A stretch of 56,148 nt of DNA. It comes from JBLHKW01 sp047618565. Lineage in GTDB: Bacteria; Planctomycetota; UBA1135; GCA-002686595. The translations under genes and the position numbers were made by a program. This document shows positions 18,771-27,672 of this stretch, in pieces. How positions within the stretch are numbered: the first letter of the stretch is position 1; each line of letters opens with the position of its first letter. The stretch covers positions 1-56,148 of the forward strand of contig JBLHKW010000006.1 in assembly GCA_047618565.1 (NCBI GenBank), written 5' to 3'. The notes under the pieces were generated by a model. It made no database searches, was not told the DNA's origin, and was given only the letters and a program-made list of their open reading frames with translations.

Positions 18771-20555
18771 ATGCCCGCAGGTGCTGACCACCGGTGGCGC
18801 CGGACCCACACGTGTGGGGAGCTGCGCAAGAGCGACATCGGTCAGCCGGTGACCCTGAACGGCTGGGTGGATGCGCGCCGCAACCTCGGCTCGATCTACT
18901 TCGTCGACCTGCGTGACCGCTACGGCATCACCCAGGTCGTGCTGGACGAGACGGTGGCGGGCGACCTGCACCTGAGCCCCGAGGATGTCCTCGCTGTATC
19001 GGGCGAATTGATCGCACGCACCAACGTGAATCCTGATCGTGCGACCGGCGAGGTCGAGCTTAGGGTCGAGCACGTCGAGGTGCTTTCGAGCGCCAAGCTG
19101 CCGCCCTTCGAGATCCTCGATGACCTGGACACGGCCATCGAGCTGCGCCTGCGCTACCGCTTCCTCGACCTGCGCCGGAGGCCGATGCAGGAGCGGCTGA
19201 TCCAGCGCTCGAAGTTCATCGGAGCCATGCGCCAGGCTTTCCTGGAGCGCGACTTCCTGGACATCGAAACGCCGATCCTGACGCGCGCCACGCCTGAGGG
19301 CGCGCGCGACTACCTGGTTCCTTCACGGGTCCACGCGGGCAAGTTCTACGCGCTGCCCCAGTCGCCGCAGATCTTCAAACAGATCCTGATGGTCTCGGGT
19401 ATGGACCGCTACTTCCAGGTCGCGCGCTGCTTCCGCGACGAGGACCTGCGTGCGGATCGGCAGCCCGAGTTCACGCAGCTCGACATGGAGATGTCCTTCG
19501 TCGACGAAGAGGACGTTTTCGCGATCTGGGAGGGCGTGCTCGCTGATACCTACAAGACTGCACTCGGCGTCGAGCTCCCGACTCCCTTCCCGCGCCTTGA
19601 CTGGAAGAGCGCCATGGAGCGTTTCGGCAGCGACAAGCCGGACACGCGCTTCGGCATGGAGCTGTGCGATATCGCGGAGTGGGCCAAGACGTGTGCGTTC
19701 CAGGTCTTCACCGGCGCGCTCGAGCGCGGCGGCCGGGTGATGGGGCTCGTCCTGCCCGATGGGGCGGAGATGAGTCGCAAGCAGATCACGGCACTCGAGG
19801 GTGTCGCCAAGGAATACGGAGCGAAAGGTTTGGCCTGGTGGAAGGCCAACGCCGACGGAGGCGCGGGACCGCTCGCGCGTTTCACCGCCGACGCGGCCGC
19901 GGGTGAGTTGATGCAGTGTGTGGGCGCCAGCGATGGCGACCTGTGTCTGTTCATGGCCGACGACGAGGCTGTCGTCTGGCGCGTCCTGGGCGAGCTGCGT
20001 CTGCACCTTGGGCGGGCGCGCGAGCTGGCCGATCCGGAGCAGCGCAACTTCCTCTGGGTGACCGACTTTCCGATGTTCGAACGCAACGAGGAAGAGGGAC
20101 GTTGGGATTCCCCGCACCACCCGTTCACCGCGCCGGACAACTGGGAACTGAGCGGCGACCCCGCGAGCATGCTCAGCCGCGCCTACGACCTGGTCCTCAA
20201 TGGCTGGGAACTCGGCTCTGGCTCCGTGCGGATCCATCGCTCGGACGTGCAGCAGAAGGTGTTCGACCTGCTCGGCATCTCGCCCGAGGAGCAGCAAGCC
20301 AAGTTCGGCTTCCTCCTGACGGCACTCGCCCACGGAGCTCCGCCGCACGCCGGCTTTGCCCTGGGACTCGATCGGATCGTGGCGCTCAACTGTGGTCTCG
20401 ACTCGATCCGCGACGTGGTGGCCTTCCCCAAAACCACCTCGGCGGCGGACCTGATGTGCGGAGCGCCCTCTGTAATTGAAGCGGCTCAGCTTGCGGAAGT
20501 GCACGTTTCGAGCCTGGCTCCGCCGGCAGCCCCGGACGCCTCACCGACCTCCTGA
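18771..20555 (+). CDS. aspS: Aspartate--tRNA ligase
   Basis: This is a class II aminoacyl-tRNA synthetase of the bacterial type, 594 residues. An N-terminal OB fold for the anticodon (TLNGWVDARRNLGSIYFVDL) is followed by the class II core. Motif 2 is FRDEDLRADRQPEFTQLD, a GAD insertion domain lies at about 285-430, and motif 3 is FALGLDRIVAL. The OB-fold segment has Leu-Gly where non-discriminating enzymes usually have His-Gly, which by analogy with E. coli points to a tRNA-Asp-specific enzyme (inference). It sits directly behind atpC. A 194-base spacer precedes infC. Confidence 0.97.
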   Translation: MPAGADHRWRRTHTCGELRKSDIGQPVTLNGWVDARRNLGSIYFVDLRDRYGITQVVLDETVAGDLHLSPEDVLAVSGELIARTNVNPDRATGEVELRVEHVEVLSSAKLPPFEILDDLDTAIELRLRYRFLDLRRRPMQERLIQRSKFIGAMRQAFLERDFLDIETPILTRATPEGARDYLVPSRVHAGKFYALPQSPQIFKQILMVSGMDRYFQVARCFRDEDLRADRQPEFTQLDMEMSFVDEEDVFAIWEGVLADTYKTALGVELPTPFPRLDWKSAMERFGSDKPDTRFGMELCDIAEWAKTCAFQVFTGALERGGRVMGLVLPDGAEMSRKQITALEGVAKEYGAKGLAWWKANADGGAGPLARFTADAAAGELMQCVGASDGDLCLFMADDEAVVWRVLGELRLHLGRARELADPEQRNFLWVTDFPMFERNEEEGRWDSPHHPFTAPDNWELSGDPASMLSRAYDLVLNGWELGSGSVRIHRSDVQQKVFDLLGISPEEQQAKFGFLLTALAHGAPPHAGFALGLDRIVALNCGLDSIRDVVAFPKTTSAADLMCGAPSVIEAAQLAEVHVSSLAPPAAPDASPTS

Positions 20556-20749
20556 TGGGCCATTTGACGGGAACCTCGCTCGAAATGGACCGTTTGGGCG
20601 TTCCTACGGGAAAGGTAGACCGCCCGGGGCTCCAGCTGGCCCGAAGTGGCGGATTCCGTGCCAGGGGCCTATCCTCAGTACTCGATCAACGGGGCGCATC
20701 CGCCAGACACCGGACGCGCGCCCTCTCATTCCGACAACCAAGGAGATAA

Positions 20750-21310
20750 GTGGCAGTTCAAGACTTTCGCATCAACCATCGGATCCGGGTACCCGAGGTC
20801 CGACTGATCGATCAAGACGGCGAGCAGGTAGGCATCGTCAACACGAAGGAGGCGCGCCGCATGGCCGACGATGTCGGCCAGGACCTGGTCGAGGTCTCGC
20901 CCCAGGCACGCCCGCCCGTCTGCCGGATCATGGACTATGGCAAGTTCAAGTATCAGCAGCGGAAGAAGGACAAGAAGGGCGGCGCGAAGCACGTCTCGCT
21001 TCTGAAGGAACTGCGCGTGCGTCCCGCCATCGACGACCACGACCTGTCCTATCGCCTTGAGAACGGTCGCCGTTTCCTGGGCCAGGGCCACAAGGTGCAG
21101 GTAGTCTGCATTTTCCGCGGGCGCCAGATGGCACACCCGGAGCACGGATTCGAGGTGATGCGCAAGGTGTCCGACGCGCTGTCCGACATCGCCAAGGTCG
21201 AGATGCACCCCAAGATGATGGGACGGCGCATGACCATGCTGCTGGCGCACCTGCCCGAAGCGGTCAAGCGCAAGGTCGAGCCGAAGCCGCCCGCCGACAG
21301 CGCTTCCTGA
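20750..21310 (+). CDS. infC: Translation initiation factor IF-3
   Basis: IF-3 keeps ribosomal subunits apart and checks start codons. The 186-residue protein has the N-domain (FRINHRIRVPEVRLIDQDGE, YGKFKYQQRKK) and the C-domain (HDLSYRLENGRRFLGQGHKV, FRGRQMAHPEHG). It begins with GTG 20750 behind a strong AAGGAG four bases upstream. In many bacteria infC uses a rare start that lets IF-3 limit its own synthesis, and GTG may be a mild version of this. Normally rpmI and rplT follow directly. Here they are 11.4 kb away at 32757. Confidence 0.97.
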   Translation: MAVQDFRINHRIRVPEVRLIDQDGEQVGIVNTKEARRMADDVGQDLVEVSPQARPPVCRIMDYGKFKYQQRKKDKKGGAKHVSLLKELRVRPAIDDHDLSYRLENGRRFLGQGHKVQVVCIFRGRQMAHPEHGFEVMRKVSDALSDIAKVEMHPKMMGRRMTMLLAHLPEAVKRKVEPKPPADSAS

Positions 21311-21455
21311 CCGATTGCACGGCGCGTGCACCGCTGCGGGGCCTCGTATGGGCCTCGTCTCGCACCTAGGGGACCCCGACGCGGCCAGGAGGCTGTTGAT
21401 CAGGGTAGATTTGGAGATCACTCCACGATCAAGATATCGCACCTGGGGAGTTCGC

Positions 21456-23327
21456 ATGCGCCTGGACATTTATCGCCTCGCCCTTTCTGCTGCCGTAACA
21501 CTCGCGCTTGCGGCGAGCGTAGCAGCCCTCGACGGTTGCATCTGGGAGGATCGGGCGCCCTGCCCGCTGCCCCGCGTGGAAGGTCCGTCGGTCGCTGTGG
21601 ACGGACGGGTGTTCGTCTTCGGAGGCTTCTACGACCAGGCCTTGCACGCCACGCCGCAGGTGCACGCCTACGATCCGGCCACGGACAGCTGGACGCGGCG
21701 CGCGGACATGCCGGTCGCGGTAACCCACGCTGGCCTGGCTCTGGACAGCCAGACGGTCTGGATCGCCGGCGGATTCAGCGGCAACCACCCGGGCGCCGTG
21801 GTCGCGAGCGTCTTCAAGTACGACACGGTCACGGACACCTGGTCATCGGGCCCGGCACTGCCCGCTCCCCGAGGAAGCGGCGGACTCGTGCGCCTCGAGC
21901 GCCAGCTCCATTTTTTTGGCGGCGTCAGTTCTGACAAGGAGACGAGCCTGGGCGAGCACTTCGTGCTCGATCTCGACAATCCGGGCGGCTGGACTCTCGC
22001 AGCCCCGTTGCCGATTCCCCGTAACCACTTCGGCTCGGCCGCTCTGGCCGGAAAGGCCTACGTGATCGGCGGTCAGTTCGGGCACGACATCGACCCGATA
22101 GACCAGGCCCACGTGCATGCCTACGACCCCCTTGGCGACACCTGGAGCGAGGTGGCGCCGCTGCCGTTTGGCCGCTCCCACATGGAGCCCGGCACCCTCA
22201 GCACTGGCGCTCGTCTGCTGGTCGTGGGCGGTCGAGCGAACGGCATGGGCGCCATCGCATTGCCCGACATCACGGAGTACGACCCTGTAGAGGACACGTG
22301 GACAGCACTGCCACCCCTGCCTGTTGGCTTGCTGGCTCCCGTGGCATGTGTCCAGGGGGCCGAGCTGTTCGTCTCCGCTGGAGGCCTCGGCCCGTTTGCT
22401 CCCCAGGCCGCGAGCTACACCCGCCTGCAGTCCGCCCGCTTCGGCGAAATGCTGCGCTTCAACGCCGGGGGCGGAGCGCTTCTGGCGCCCGGAAGCCAGG
22501 AGGAGTGGTGCGTCGACATGGGCGCGATGGATGGGCAGCCCTACACAAACACGGCGCTGGCCACGATCGCGGGAACGGACAACGACGAGCTTTATCTGAC
22601 CGAACGCACCGGGAACAATGAGCACCCGACCCGTTTTGGCTACCGCATTCCCGTGCCGGCGGGTCTCTATCGGGTGCGCCTGCACTTTGCAGAGATCTAC
22701 TGGGGCGTTCCGGGTGGGGGACCGGCGGGAAGCGCCCTGCGCGTGTTCGATGTTGTCCTGGAGGAGACTCTCGTGCTCGACGACTACGACATCAGTGGCA
22801 CCGTCGGTGCCGCGACGGCGGTGGTGCATTCCTTCGACATGCCGGTGACCGACGGGATGCTGGATCTGGATTTCATCGCGAGCGTCGATCGGCCCAAGCT
22901 CTCGGGCCTCGAGATCCAGCGGCTCGACGACGATGCTTTCGAGAGTTATTGCGTGGCCGCACCGAACTCTGCAGGTGCGGGTGCTCACATTGGTTTTGGC
23001 GGCAACATCAGCGTTGCCGACAACCAGTTCACGCTCGAGGTACAGGGTGCTCCGCCCGGGGTCACCGGCCTGTTCTTGCAAGGCGTCACCCGGCCCCAGG
23101 CCCCGCTCGGGTCAGGCTTTCGTTGCGTGGGTGGTGCCGTCTACCGGTTGCCACCGCTGGTGCAGACCAGCTCGGCAGGCGTCGTAAACCGCCAGCTGGA
23201 CACGACGGCTGCGACTCAGGCGAGCAGCTTGGTGCTGCCCGGGGCCAGCTGGAACTTCCAGCTCTGGTACCGCGACTCCCAGACTTCGAACCTGAGCGAT
23301 GGGCTGGGCGTTACCTTCACGGACTGA
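21456..23327 (+). CDS. Secreted Kelch-repeat and malectin-domain protein
   Basis: The 623-residue exported protein starts at ATG 21456 after GGGGAG. The signal region is MRLDIYRLALSAAVTLALAA, and a possible lipobox cysteine (LDGC) follows. Kelch repeats fill about 30-325, each with a YDPxTDxW-type motif (AYDPATDSWTRRADMP, YDTVTDTWSSGPALP, YDPVEDTWTALPPLP), forming a probable beta-propeller. A malectin-type carbohydrate-binding domain follows (about 335-490; LRFNAGGG, YRVRLHFAEIYW, VFDVVLEE). The last 125 residues form a third segment with two cysteines and the ending WNFQLWYRD and NLSDGLGVTFTD, a tail I associate with secreted Planctomycetota-like proteins. The likely role is cell-surface glycan or protein binding. 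No enzyme motif is seen. Confidence 0.85.
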   Translation: MRLDIYRLALSAAVTLALAASVAALDGCIWEDRAPCPLPRVEGPSVAVDGRVFVFGGFYDQALHATPQVHAYDPATDSWTRRADMPVAVTHAGLALDSQTVWIAGGFSGNHPGAVVASVFKYDTVTDTWSSGPALPAPRGSGGLVRLERQLHFFGGVSSDKETSLGEHFVLDLDNPGGWTLAAPLPIPRNHFGSAALAGKAYVIGGQFGHDIDPIDQAHVHAYDPLGDTWSEVAPLPFGRSHMEPGTLSTGARLLVVGGRANGMGAIALPDITEYDPVEDTWTALPPLPVGLLAPVACVQGAELFVSAGGLGPFAPQAASYTRLQSARFGEMLRFNAGGGALLAPGSQEEWCVDMGAMDGQPYTNTALATIAGTDNDELYLTERTGNNEHPTRFGYRIPVPAGLYRVRLHFAEIYWGVPGGGPAGSALRVFDVVLEETLVLDDYDISGTVGAATAVVHSFDMPVTDGMLDLDFIASVDRPKLSGLEIQRLDDDAFESYCVAAPNSAGAGAHIGFGGNISVADNQFTLEVQGAPPGVTGLFLQGVTRPQAPLGSGFRCVGGAVYRLPPLVQTSSAGVVNRQLDTTAATQASSLVLPGASWNFQLWYRDSQTSNLSDGLGVTFTD

Positions 23328-23341
23328 GGCGCCCGCACGCG

Positions 23342-24571
23342 TCAGTCCGCGCAACGCCAGCTGAAGCCATCGTTCGGCGCCAGCGCGGCGATCTCGGCCG
23401 GCGTCAGCAGCGTGTTCCCGAAGCGCCGCACCTTGATGTGGGCCTGCATGGCGCCACGCCCGAAGCTGTTCCGGAGCATGGCCAGGCGCCCATTGAGCGG
23501 GCCAGCGCCGGGTACGCTCAGATCGAGCGCCGGATGGATGACCGTGTCCGTGGCGAGAGTGTTCGCGCGCAGCATCACCCGCCCGGTGCTGCTGATGGCC
23601 ACCAGCGCGCGATCCGGATTGCGATACAGAATCTGGTTACGCAGCATGAGCAGGCAATGGTTGGCGAAGGGCTTGCCGTAGAGCGGAGCGCCCGACGCGA
23701 CCACGGCACCGCGTGAGTGCGCGTCCGGTCCGAAGCCGTTCATGAAGGTGTTGCCGATCACCTGCACGAGGTGGGTGCCGCGCAGGGTCAAGGCGCTGGC
23801 TCCGTCGTTCTTCCCGGTGTTGACGAAAGTGTTGTTCAGGATCCGCGTCCGCCCGCGGCTGGGACCGATACCAGGCACCTCGCTCGTGCTCACCTCACGG
23901 AACTGGATCGCCGCGCGCCCCACGTTGCGGATCGTGCTGTCCTTGACCGTGAAGGCACCCACGTTGTTCGAGGCGTAGATTCCGTGCTCGAGGGGGATAT
24001 CCTCGATCAGGCATTCATCGAAGAGGATGTCTCCGCCCGAGTAGATACGCACGCCCCAGAGCGCGTTCCGTCCGGCGCCCGTTATCTGCACACGATGGAA
24101 GTGAAAGCCCCAGTAGGGCCCGCCTTGACCGAAGCGCACCGCGGCCGCGTCGCCGGTTCGGATCGTCAGATCGACGAAGGCGATGTCGCGAAACGGCTCC
24201 GAGTTCTGGGGCTGCTGGATCAGGATCGTATCGCTGCCCTGGGTCTCGATCGTGACCGTGCCGGGCACGCGCGCCCGCAGCACCACGCCCTGGACCCCGA
24301 AGGACACGACGTCATCACGGTGGGGGTTGTTGAGGCCCAGCAGGAAGCCGCCGTACACCCCCGGCTCCACGGCGATGATCTCGCCCCGGTCACTCTGGCG
24401 GAAGGCCTCCGCGATCGGATGCGCGCTGGGTGTGCTGGACCCGGTGATGAGGTCCGTGACCAGGCCCGGTTGCACGCGCAGGGTCGCGCGGCCATCGATG
24501 TCCAGGTCAGCGGCCGTGGCATTGCCCACGCACGCGAATACGAAGGCCCAAAGCCCGAATACGTACTTCAA
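23342..24571 (-). CDS. Secreted right-handed parallel beta-helix protein
   Basis: I take TTG 24571 as start because it follows GAGGGG at good spacing and directly opens a signal peptide (KYVFGLWAFVFACVGNATAA). This gives 409 residues. An in-frame ATG at 24676 would put 35 polar residues before the signal. The mature protein starts with a VQPGLVTDLITGSSTP stretch and an IIAVEPGVYGGFLLGL segment typical of the first coil of pectin-lyase-like helices. Repeating Asn-ladder coils follow (ILNNTFVNTG, VIGNTFMNGF, MLRNQILYRN, MLRANTLATD, MLRNSFGRGA). No catalytic residues of a known polysaccharide lyase can be assigned. It is the last gene of a minus-strand set with the GT-C and arylsulfotransferase-like genes. 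Confidence 0.8.
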   Translation of the reverse strand: MKYVFGLWAFVFACVGNATAADLDIDGRATLRVQPGLVTDLITGSSTPSAHPIAEAFRQSDRGEIIAVEPGVYGGFLLGLNNPHRDDVVSFGVQGVVLRARVPGTVTIETQGSDTILIQQPQNSEPFRDIAFVDLTIRTGDAAAVRFGQGGPYWGFHFHRVQITGAGRNALWGVRIYSGGDILFDECLIEDIPLEHGIYASNNVGAFTVKDSTIRNVGRAAIQFREVSTSEVPGIGPSRGRTRILNNTFVNTGKNDGASALTLRGTHLVQVIGNTFMNGFGPDAHSRGAVVASGAPLYGKPFANHCLLMLRNQILYRNPDRALVAISSTGRVMLRANTLATDTVIHPALDLSVPGAGPLNGRLAMLRNSFGRGAMQAHIKVRRFGNTLLTPAEIAALAPNDGFSWRCAD

Positions 24572-24683
24572 GTCAGTCCCCTCAAGCGGCCGATTGCCCA
24601 CCCCTGGAGGGGCGCGCCGGGCATCGGCCGACCGTTGCGATGTCGAAGACGCTCGCGCGTGCGAACGTTCGAGCAATGTAAGT

Positions 24684-24713
24684 CGGGCGAGTGCGGATGT
24701 CCAGGCTCGCCCG
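24684..24713 (-). terminator. Stem-loop after the GT-C gene
   Basis: CGGGCGAG (24684-24691) and CTCGCCCG (24706-24713) form a perfect 8-bp stem with a 14-base loop. The stem begins five bases past the stop codon of the minus-strand GT-C gene. There is no T run, so it may act as a Rho-associated or mRNA-stabilising structure and not as a full intrinsic terminator. Confidence 0.35.
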
Positions 24714-24717
24714 GCGC

Positions 24718-26322
24718 TCAGTCGCCCTGGACCAGGAATCCCGCGTTGCGGAAGCTATCGGTCCACTCAGGTCGCACGAACACGTTGAGGCACTGGGACC
24801 CGCACACGCCGACCAGGCTCGCGGTCAGATAGCTCGCTTCGAGCAGCGCCGCCTGCTCGTCATTGACCAGCACGGCGAAGCGTTCGCGCAGCTGCGGGCT
24901 GGCGAGCAGCGCCGCCGTCGTGTGGCGCACCATCGGGGACGCATGAGTCCAGCGGTAATCCAGGTGCAGGACCTCGACCTGCTCTGCAAGGGCGAGGTCG
25001 AGTCCGTCCTTGCCAAAGGTCACAGGGCCTTCGACCGGCAGGTGCGCGACATCGCGCTGGTTGATGCCCGTGAGGTCGAACACCTGGGCCTGGTCCTCGA
25101 AGTACTTGTAGCGCTGAAAATGAATCTGGGCCACGCGTGCTCCGGCGCTGGCTGCCGCGAGGCGCGCGCTGATCTGATCGCTACACGCAAAATGGGAACG
25201 CGTGACGGCTCCATGCCCGAGGCTCGCCAGCTTGGGGCCCGCGTCCTGGAGTGCACTGCGCAAGCCCGCACCGGAAGCGAGCACCAGGATGCCCGTGAGC
25301 AACCCGCGCGTGGCACCCTGGAGGTTGGCGCTGGCGAAGAGCAGGGCGACGATGCCGATCATCAGGGACGGCATCAGGAAGCGCGCGCCCGCATAGCAGT
25401 CGCCACCGGAGAAGAGCAGCCCGAGCAGCGTGAGTGATGCACTGCCACTGAACAGGGCGTAGCGTCGGCGGGCGTATGGCTTGGACCAGCCCTTGCACAG
25501 CAGCACGAGTGGCGCGAAGACCACCGCTGCCGTCAACACCGCGCCCGCCAGCGTGCCGCCGTGGGCGACGATGTAGCTCCAGCCGTCCTGCAGCTCGTTG
25601 GAGCGGCTGGCGGAGGTCTTGGCGTAATACGAGTTGGGCGCCCAGTGCCCGAACAGCCAGATGCGCCAGGCGTAGTACAGGCCGACAAGGAGCGCGAAGC
25701 CGGCTGCGATCCAGAGGCCGCCCGCGCGAGAACTGGCGCCGCGATCCAGGGCAGCGACGGTCACGAGCAACAGCGCAATGGGCGTGCCCTCCGGTCGCAC
25801 CAGCACGAGGCCCAGGGCCAGGGCCAGTAGAGGCCCCATGGACGCGCGTTCGGACACGCAGCAGGCGAGGGCACCGATCAGCAAGAGGCTGAACAGGGAC
25901 GTCTCCAGCATGTAGGACGTTCCCTCCGCCAGGCCCGGGGCGAGGGTCAGCGAGAGGGCGCCCAGGCCGACCAACCAGGCGCGCTGGCCGGCGATCCTGC
26001 TCGCGAGCAGGACTCCAGCAGCGACGGTCATCGCAAGCGCGCCCGTGCTCACCCAGAAGTTCGCGGCGATGGGATCGCCCGCGGACAGGCGTATCGTGAG
26101 GCCCTTGACGATCACATCGAGCAAGCTCGAGAACCCGTCCAGGGCGCCCTCGGCCGCGTTGTAATACAGGCTGCCGCTCTCCGCAAAATGGCGCGCGTAG
26201 ACGAGCAGGATGAACGCGTCGTCCGCATTGCCAGGGACCTGCCCGGCCAGATCCACGAGGGCCAGCAGGACCAGCAGCGCGCCCAGGAGGATCAGTGCAG
26301 CGAGTCTCAATGCTCCAACCAC
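24718..26322 (-). CDS. GT-C fold membrane glycosyltransferase-like protein
   Basis: The 534-residue protein has about ten membrane helices in its first 370 residues and a soluble C-terminal part. The first extracytoplasmic loop has Asp-Asp at residues 34-35 in GNADDAFILLVYARHFAESG, followed by YYNAAEGALDGFSSLL. This matches the DDAFI...YxxGExxxGxTxxL signature of GT-C enzymes related to arabinofuranosyl/mannosyl transferases such as AftB. A later loop HWAPNSYYAKT is also characteristic. These enzymes use polyprenyl-phosphate sugars outside the membrane. The start is uncertain: GTG 26322 is used here, and TTG 26310 would overlap the upstream stop by four bases. Acceptor and sugar are unknown. 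Confidence 0.78.
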   Translation of the reverse strand: MVGALRLAALILLGALLVLLALVDLAGQVPGNADDAFILLVYARHFAESGSLYYNAAEGALDGFSSLLDVIVKGLTIRLSAGDPIAANFWVSTGALAMTVAAGVLLASRIAGQRAWLVGLGALSLTLAPGLAEGTSYMLETSLFSLLLIGALACCVSERASMGPLLALALGLVLVRPEGTPIALLLVTVAALDRGASSRAGGLWIAAGFALLVGLYYAWRIWLFGHWAPNSYYAKTSASRSNELQDGWSYIVAHGGTLAGAVLTAAVVFAPLVLLCKGWSKPYARRRYALFSGSASLTLLGLLFSGGDCYAGARFLMPSLMIGIVALLFASANLQGATRGLLTGILVLASGAGLRSALQDAGPKLASLGHGAVTRSHFACSDQISARLAAASAGARVAQIHFQRYKYFEDQAQVFDLTGINQRDVAHLPVEGPVTFGKDGLDLALAEQVEVLHLDYRWTHASPMVRHTTAALLASPQLRERFAVLVNDEQAALLEASYLTASLVGVCGSQCLNVFVRPEWTDSFRNAGFLVQGD

Positions 26323-27614
26323 TCGAGTGACGTGTCCGCGGGCAGGCGCACCATCTCGTAGAGTGCCGCCACGAACTGCTGTCGATCTCCGGCGCGGTAG
26401 GGGCTCGCGTACTCCCACGCCACGGCTCCCTGTGCGTCGACCTCCAGTACCCGGCCCCGGCAGGACTCCGTGATCAGGGTGTTCCCCCCGGGTAGGCGAG
26501 CTGCCGTGCCGCAAAAGATGGAGAAGAAGGCCTGCGCCGGGGAACCGCGATGGCTCCAGAGTTCGCTGCCGGTCTGCGGGTCGAACTCCAGCACCTTCGA
26601 GAACGTCTCGTTTCCCATGTTGTCGAAGATCAGCAGCGCACCCGGGCCAAGCGCGCTCACGTCATGCGGAGCGATCCAGTCTCCGGAGCTCATCCAGACC
26701 ACGGTCCGGCGCTCCAGATCGACCGTGGCGATCGCATCCAGGTCACGGAAGCAGACAAGTACGTGCCCGGGTTCGAATCTCGGATGGGCGCGCGCTTCCT
26801 GGGCGTCCAGAATGTCGATCGAGTTGGTGTGCAGGATGTCGCCCCCGTCGGTGGAGGCGCTGCGCAGGGCGTTCGAGTAGCTCGAATCGCGCAGGCATGC
26901 GAGTAACGAGACCTGTTCGAGGACATTCCCATCCGCATCGAGAGTCGTGATCGAGTCCTCGAAGATGGGCTCGGTCGGATGGAGTCCGGGCATCATGCGC
27001 GCGGCACGCGTGAGCACCAGGATCCGTCCGTCCGCACGCAGGTCAAGATCGTGGTGGGCGTGGCCCGGGAAGTACCACTGCAGGTTCGACTCGCGATCCA
27101 GCTTGAGCAACCCGAGGCCCTCGTGGATCGCGAGCAGGTCGCCCCCGGGGAGCAGGCGCACGCGGCGCCACGCGTTTTGCGAATGGTGTTCCATCGCCCC
27201 GGCGCCAGGCAGGGAACCGTAGGCATGTCGCCAGGTGTGGACGATCTCGCCGTCCATCTTCATCAGGAAGGCTTCGGGCGCGTGGCCCGAGCTCCACAGG
27301 TTGAGCCCAGGCTCGCATGCGTCGGCCGCGTGCTGGAGCACTCCAGTGAGCTGCGGGCCCGCCTCGTAGCCGTCGGCGTAGCCGAGCGCCTCCAGCTGAC
27401 GGATGGCCGCACTCTGCTCCTCGGTCGGCGCGCGCCAGGCGCCGTAGTCCGTGATGTCGAACCAGAACCCGTCGATGTCGTCCACGGACGCGGGCTCGAC
27501 CGCTTCGCCACAGCCGGCGATCGCCAGCAGTAACGTGGCGAGCGCCGCGTTGCTACGTCGCGTCGCTCTGGGCCGGCCACCTGTCGCCGATTCCCTGGAT
27601 TCGTCACGCTCCAC
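26307..27614 (-). CDS. Arylsulfotransferase-like lipoprotein
   Basis: The 435-residue protein starts at GTG 27614. A basic N-terminus leads to a lipoprotein signal (NAALATLLLAIAGC). The mature part is a predicted six-bladed propeller of the arylsulfotransferase (ASST) family, with repeated histidine motifs: MEHHSQNAW, GHAHHDLDLRADGRILVL and WIAPHDVSALGPGALLIFDN. The HD-x-L-G-x-LLIFDN block is typical of Arylsulfotran_2 proteins. True ASST moves sulfate between phenols through a histidine, but for this branch activity is unproven. It overlaps the GT-C gene by 16 bases and is divergent from the methyltransferase gene, 58 bases away. An upstream in-frame ATG would run into that gene and is unlikely. 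Confidence 0.75.
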   Translation of the reverse strand: MERDESRESATGGRPRATRRSNAALATLLLAIAGCGEAVEPASVDDIDGFWFDITDYGAWRAPTEEQSAAIRQLEALGYADGYEAGPQLTGVLQHAADACEPGLNLWSSGHAPEAFLMKMDGEIVHTWRHAYGSLPGAGAMEHHSQNAWRRVRLLPGGDLLAIHEGLGLLKLDRESNLQWYFPGHAHHDLDLRADGRILVLTRAARMMPGLHPTEPIFEDSITTLDADGNVLEQVSLLACLRDSSYSNALRSASTDGGDILHTNSIDILDAQEARAHPRFEPGHVLVCFRDLDAIATVDLERRTVVWMSSGDWIAPHDVSALGPGALLIFDNMGNETFSKVLEFDPQTGSELWSHRGSPAQAFFSIFCGTAARLPGGNTLITESCRGRVLEVDAQGAVAWEYASPYRAGDRQQFVAALYEMVRLPADTSLEWLEH

Positions 27615-27672
27615 CGGACCAGGGTAGCAGGCAGCGGACGTCGCTGCGATCACCGTAGGGTATCCTGGCGCC

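Noticed and set aside
21339..21358. Direct repeat GGGCCTCGT x2 after infC as a possible att or insertion edge
   Set aside because: Nine bases, two copies, two bases apart, with no matching copy seen near rpmI. Too short to mark the boundary of the inserted block.
26755..26785. T-arm-like sequence CCGGGTTCGAATCTCGG suggesting a tRNA
   Set aside because: It lies inside the arylsulfotransferase-like coding region, and no acceptor, D or anticodon arms can be built around it on either strand.
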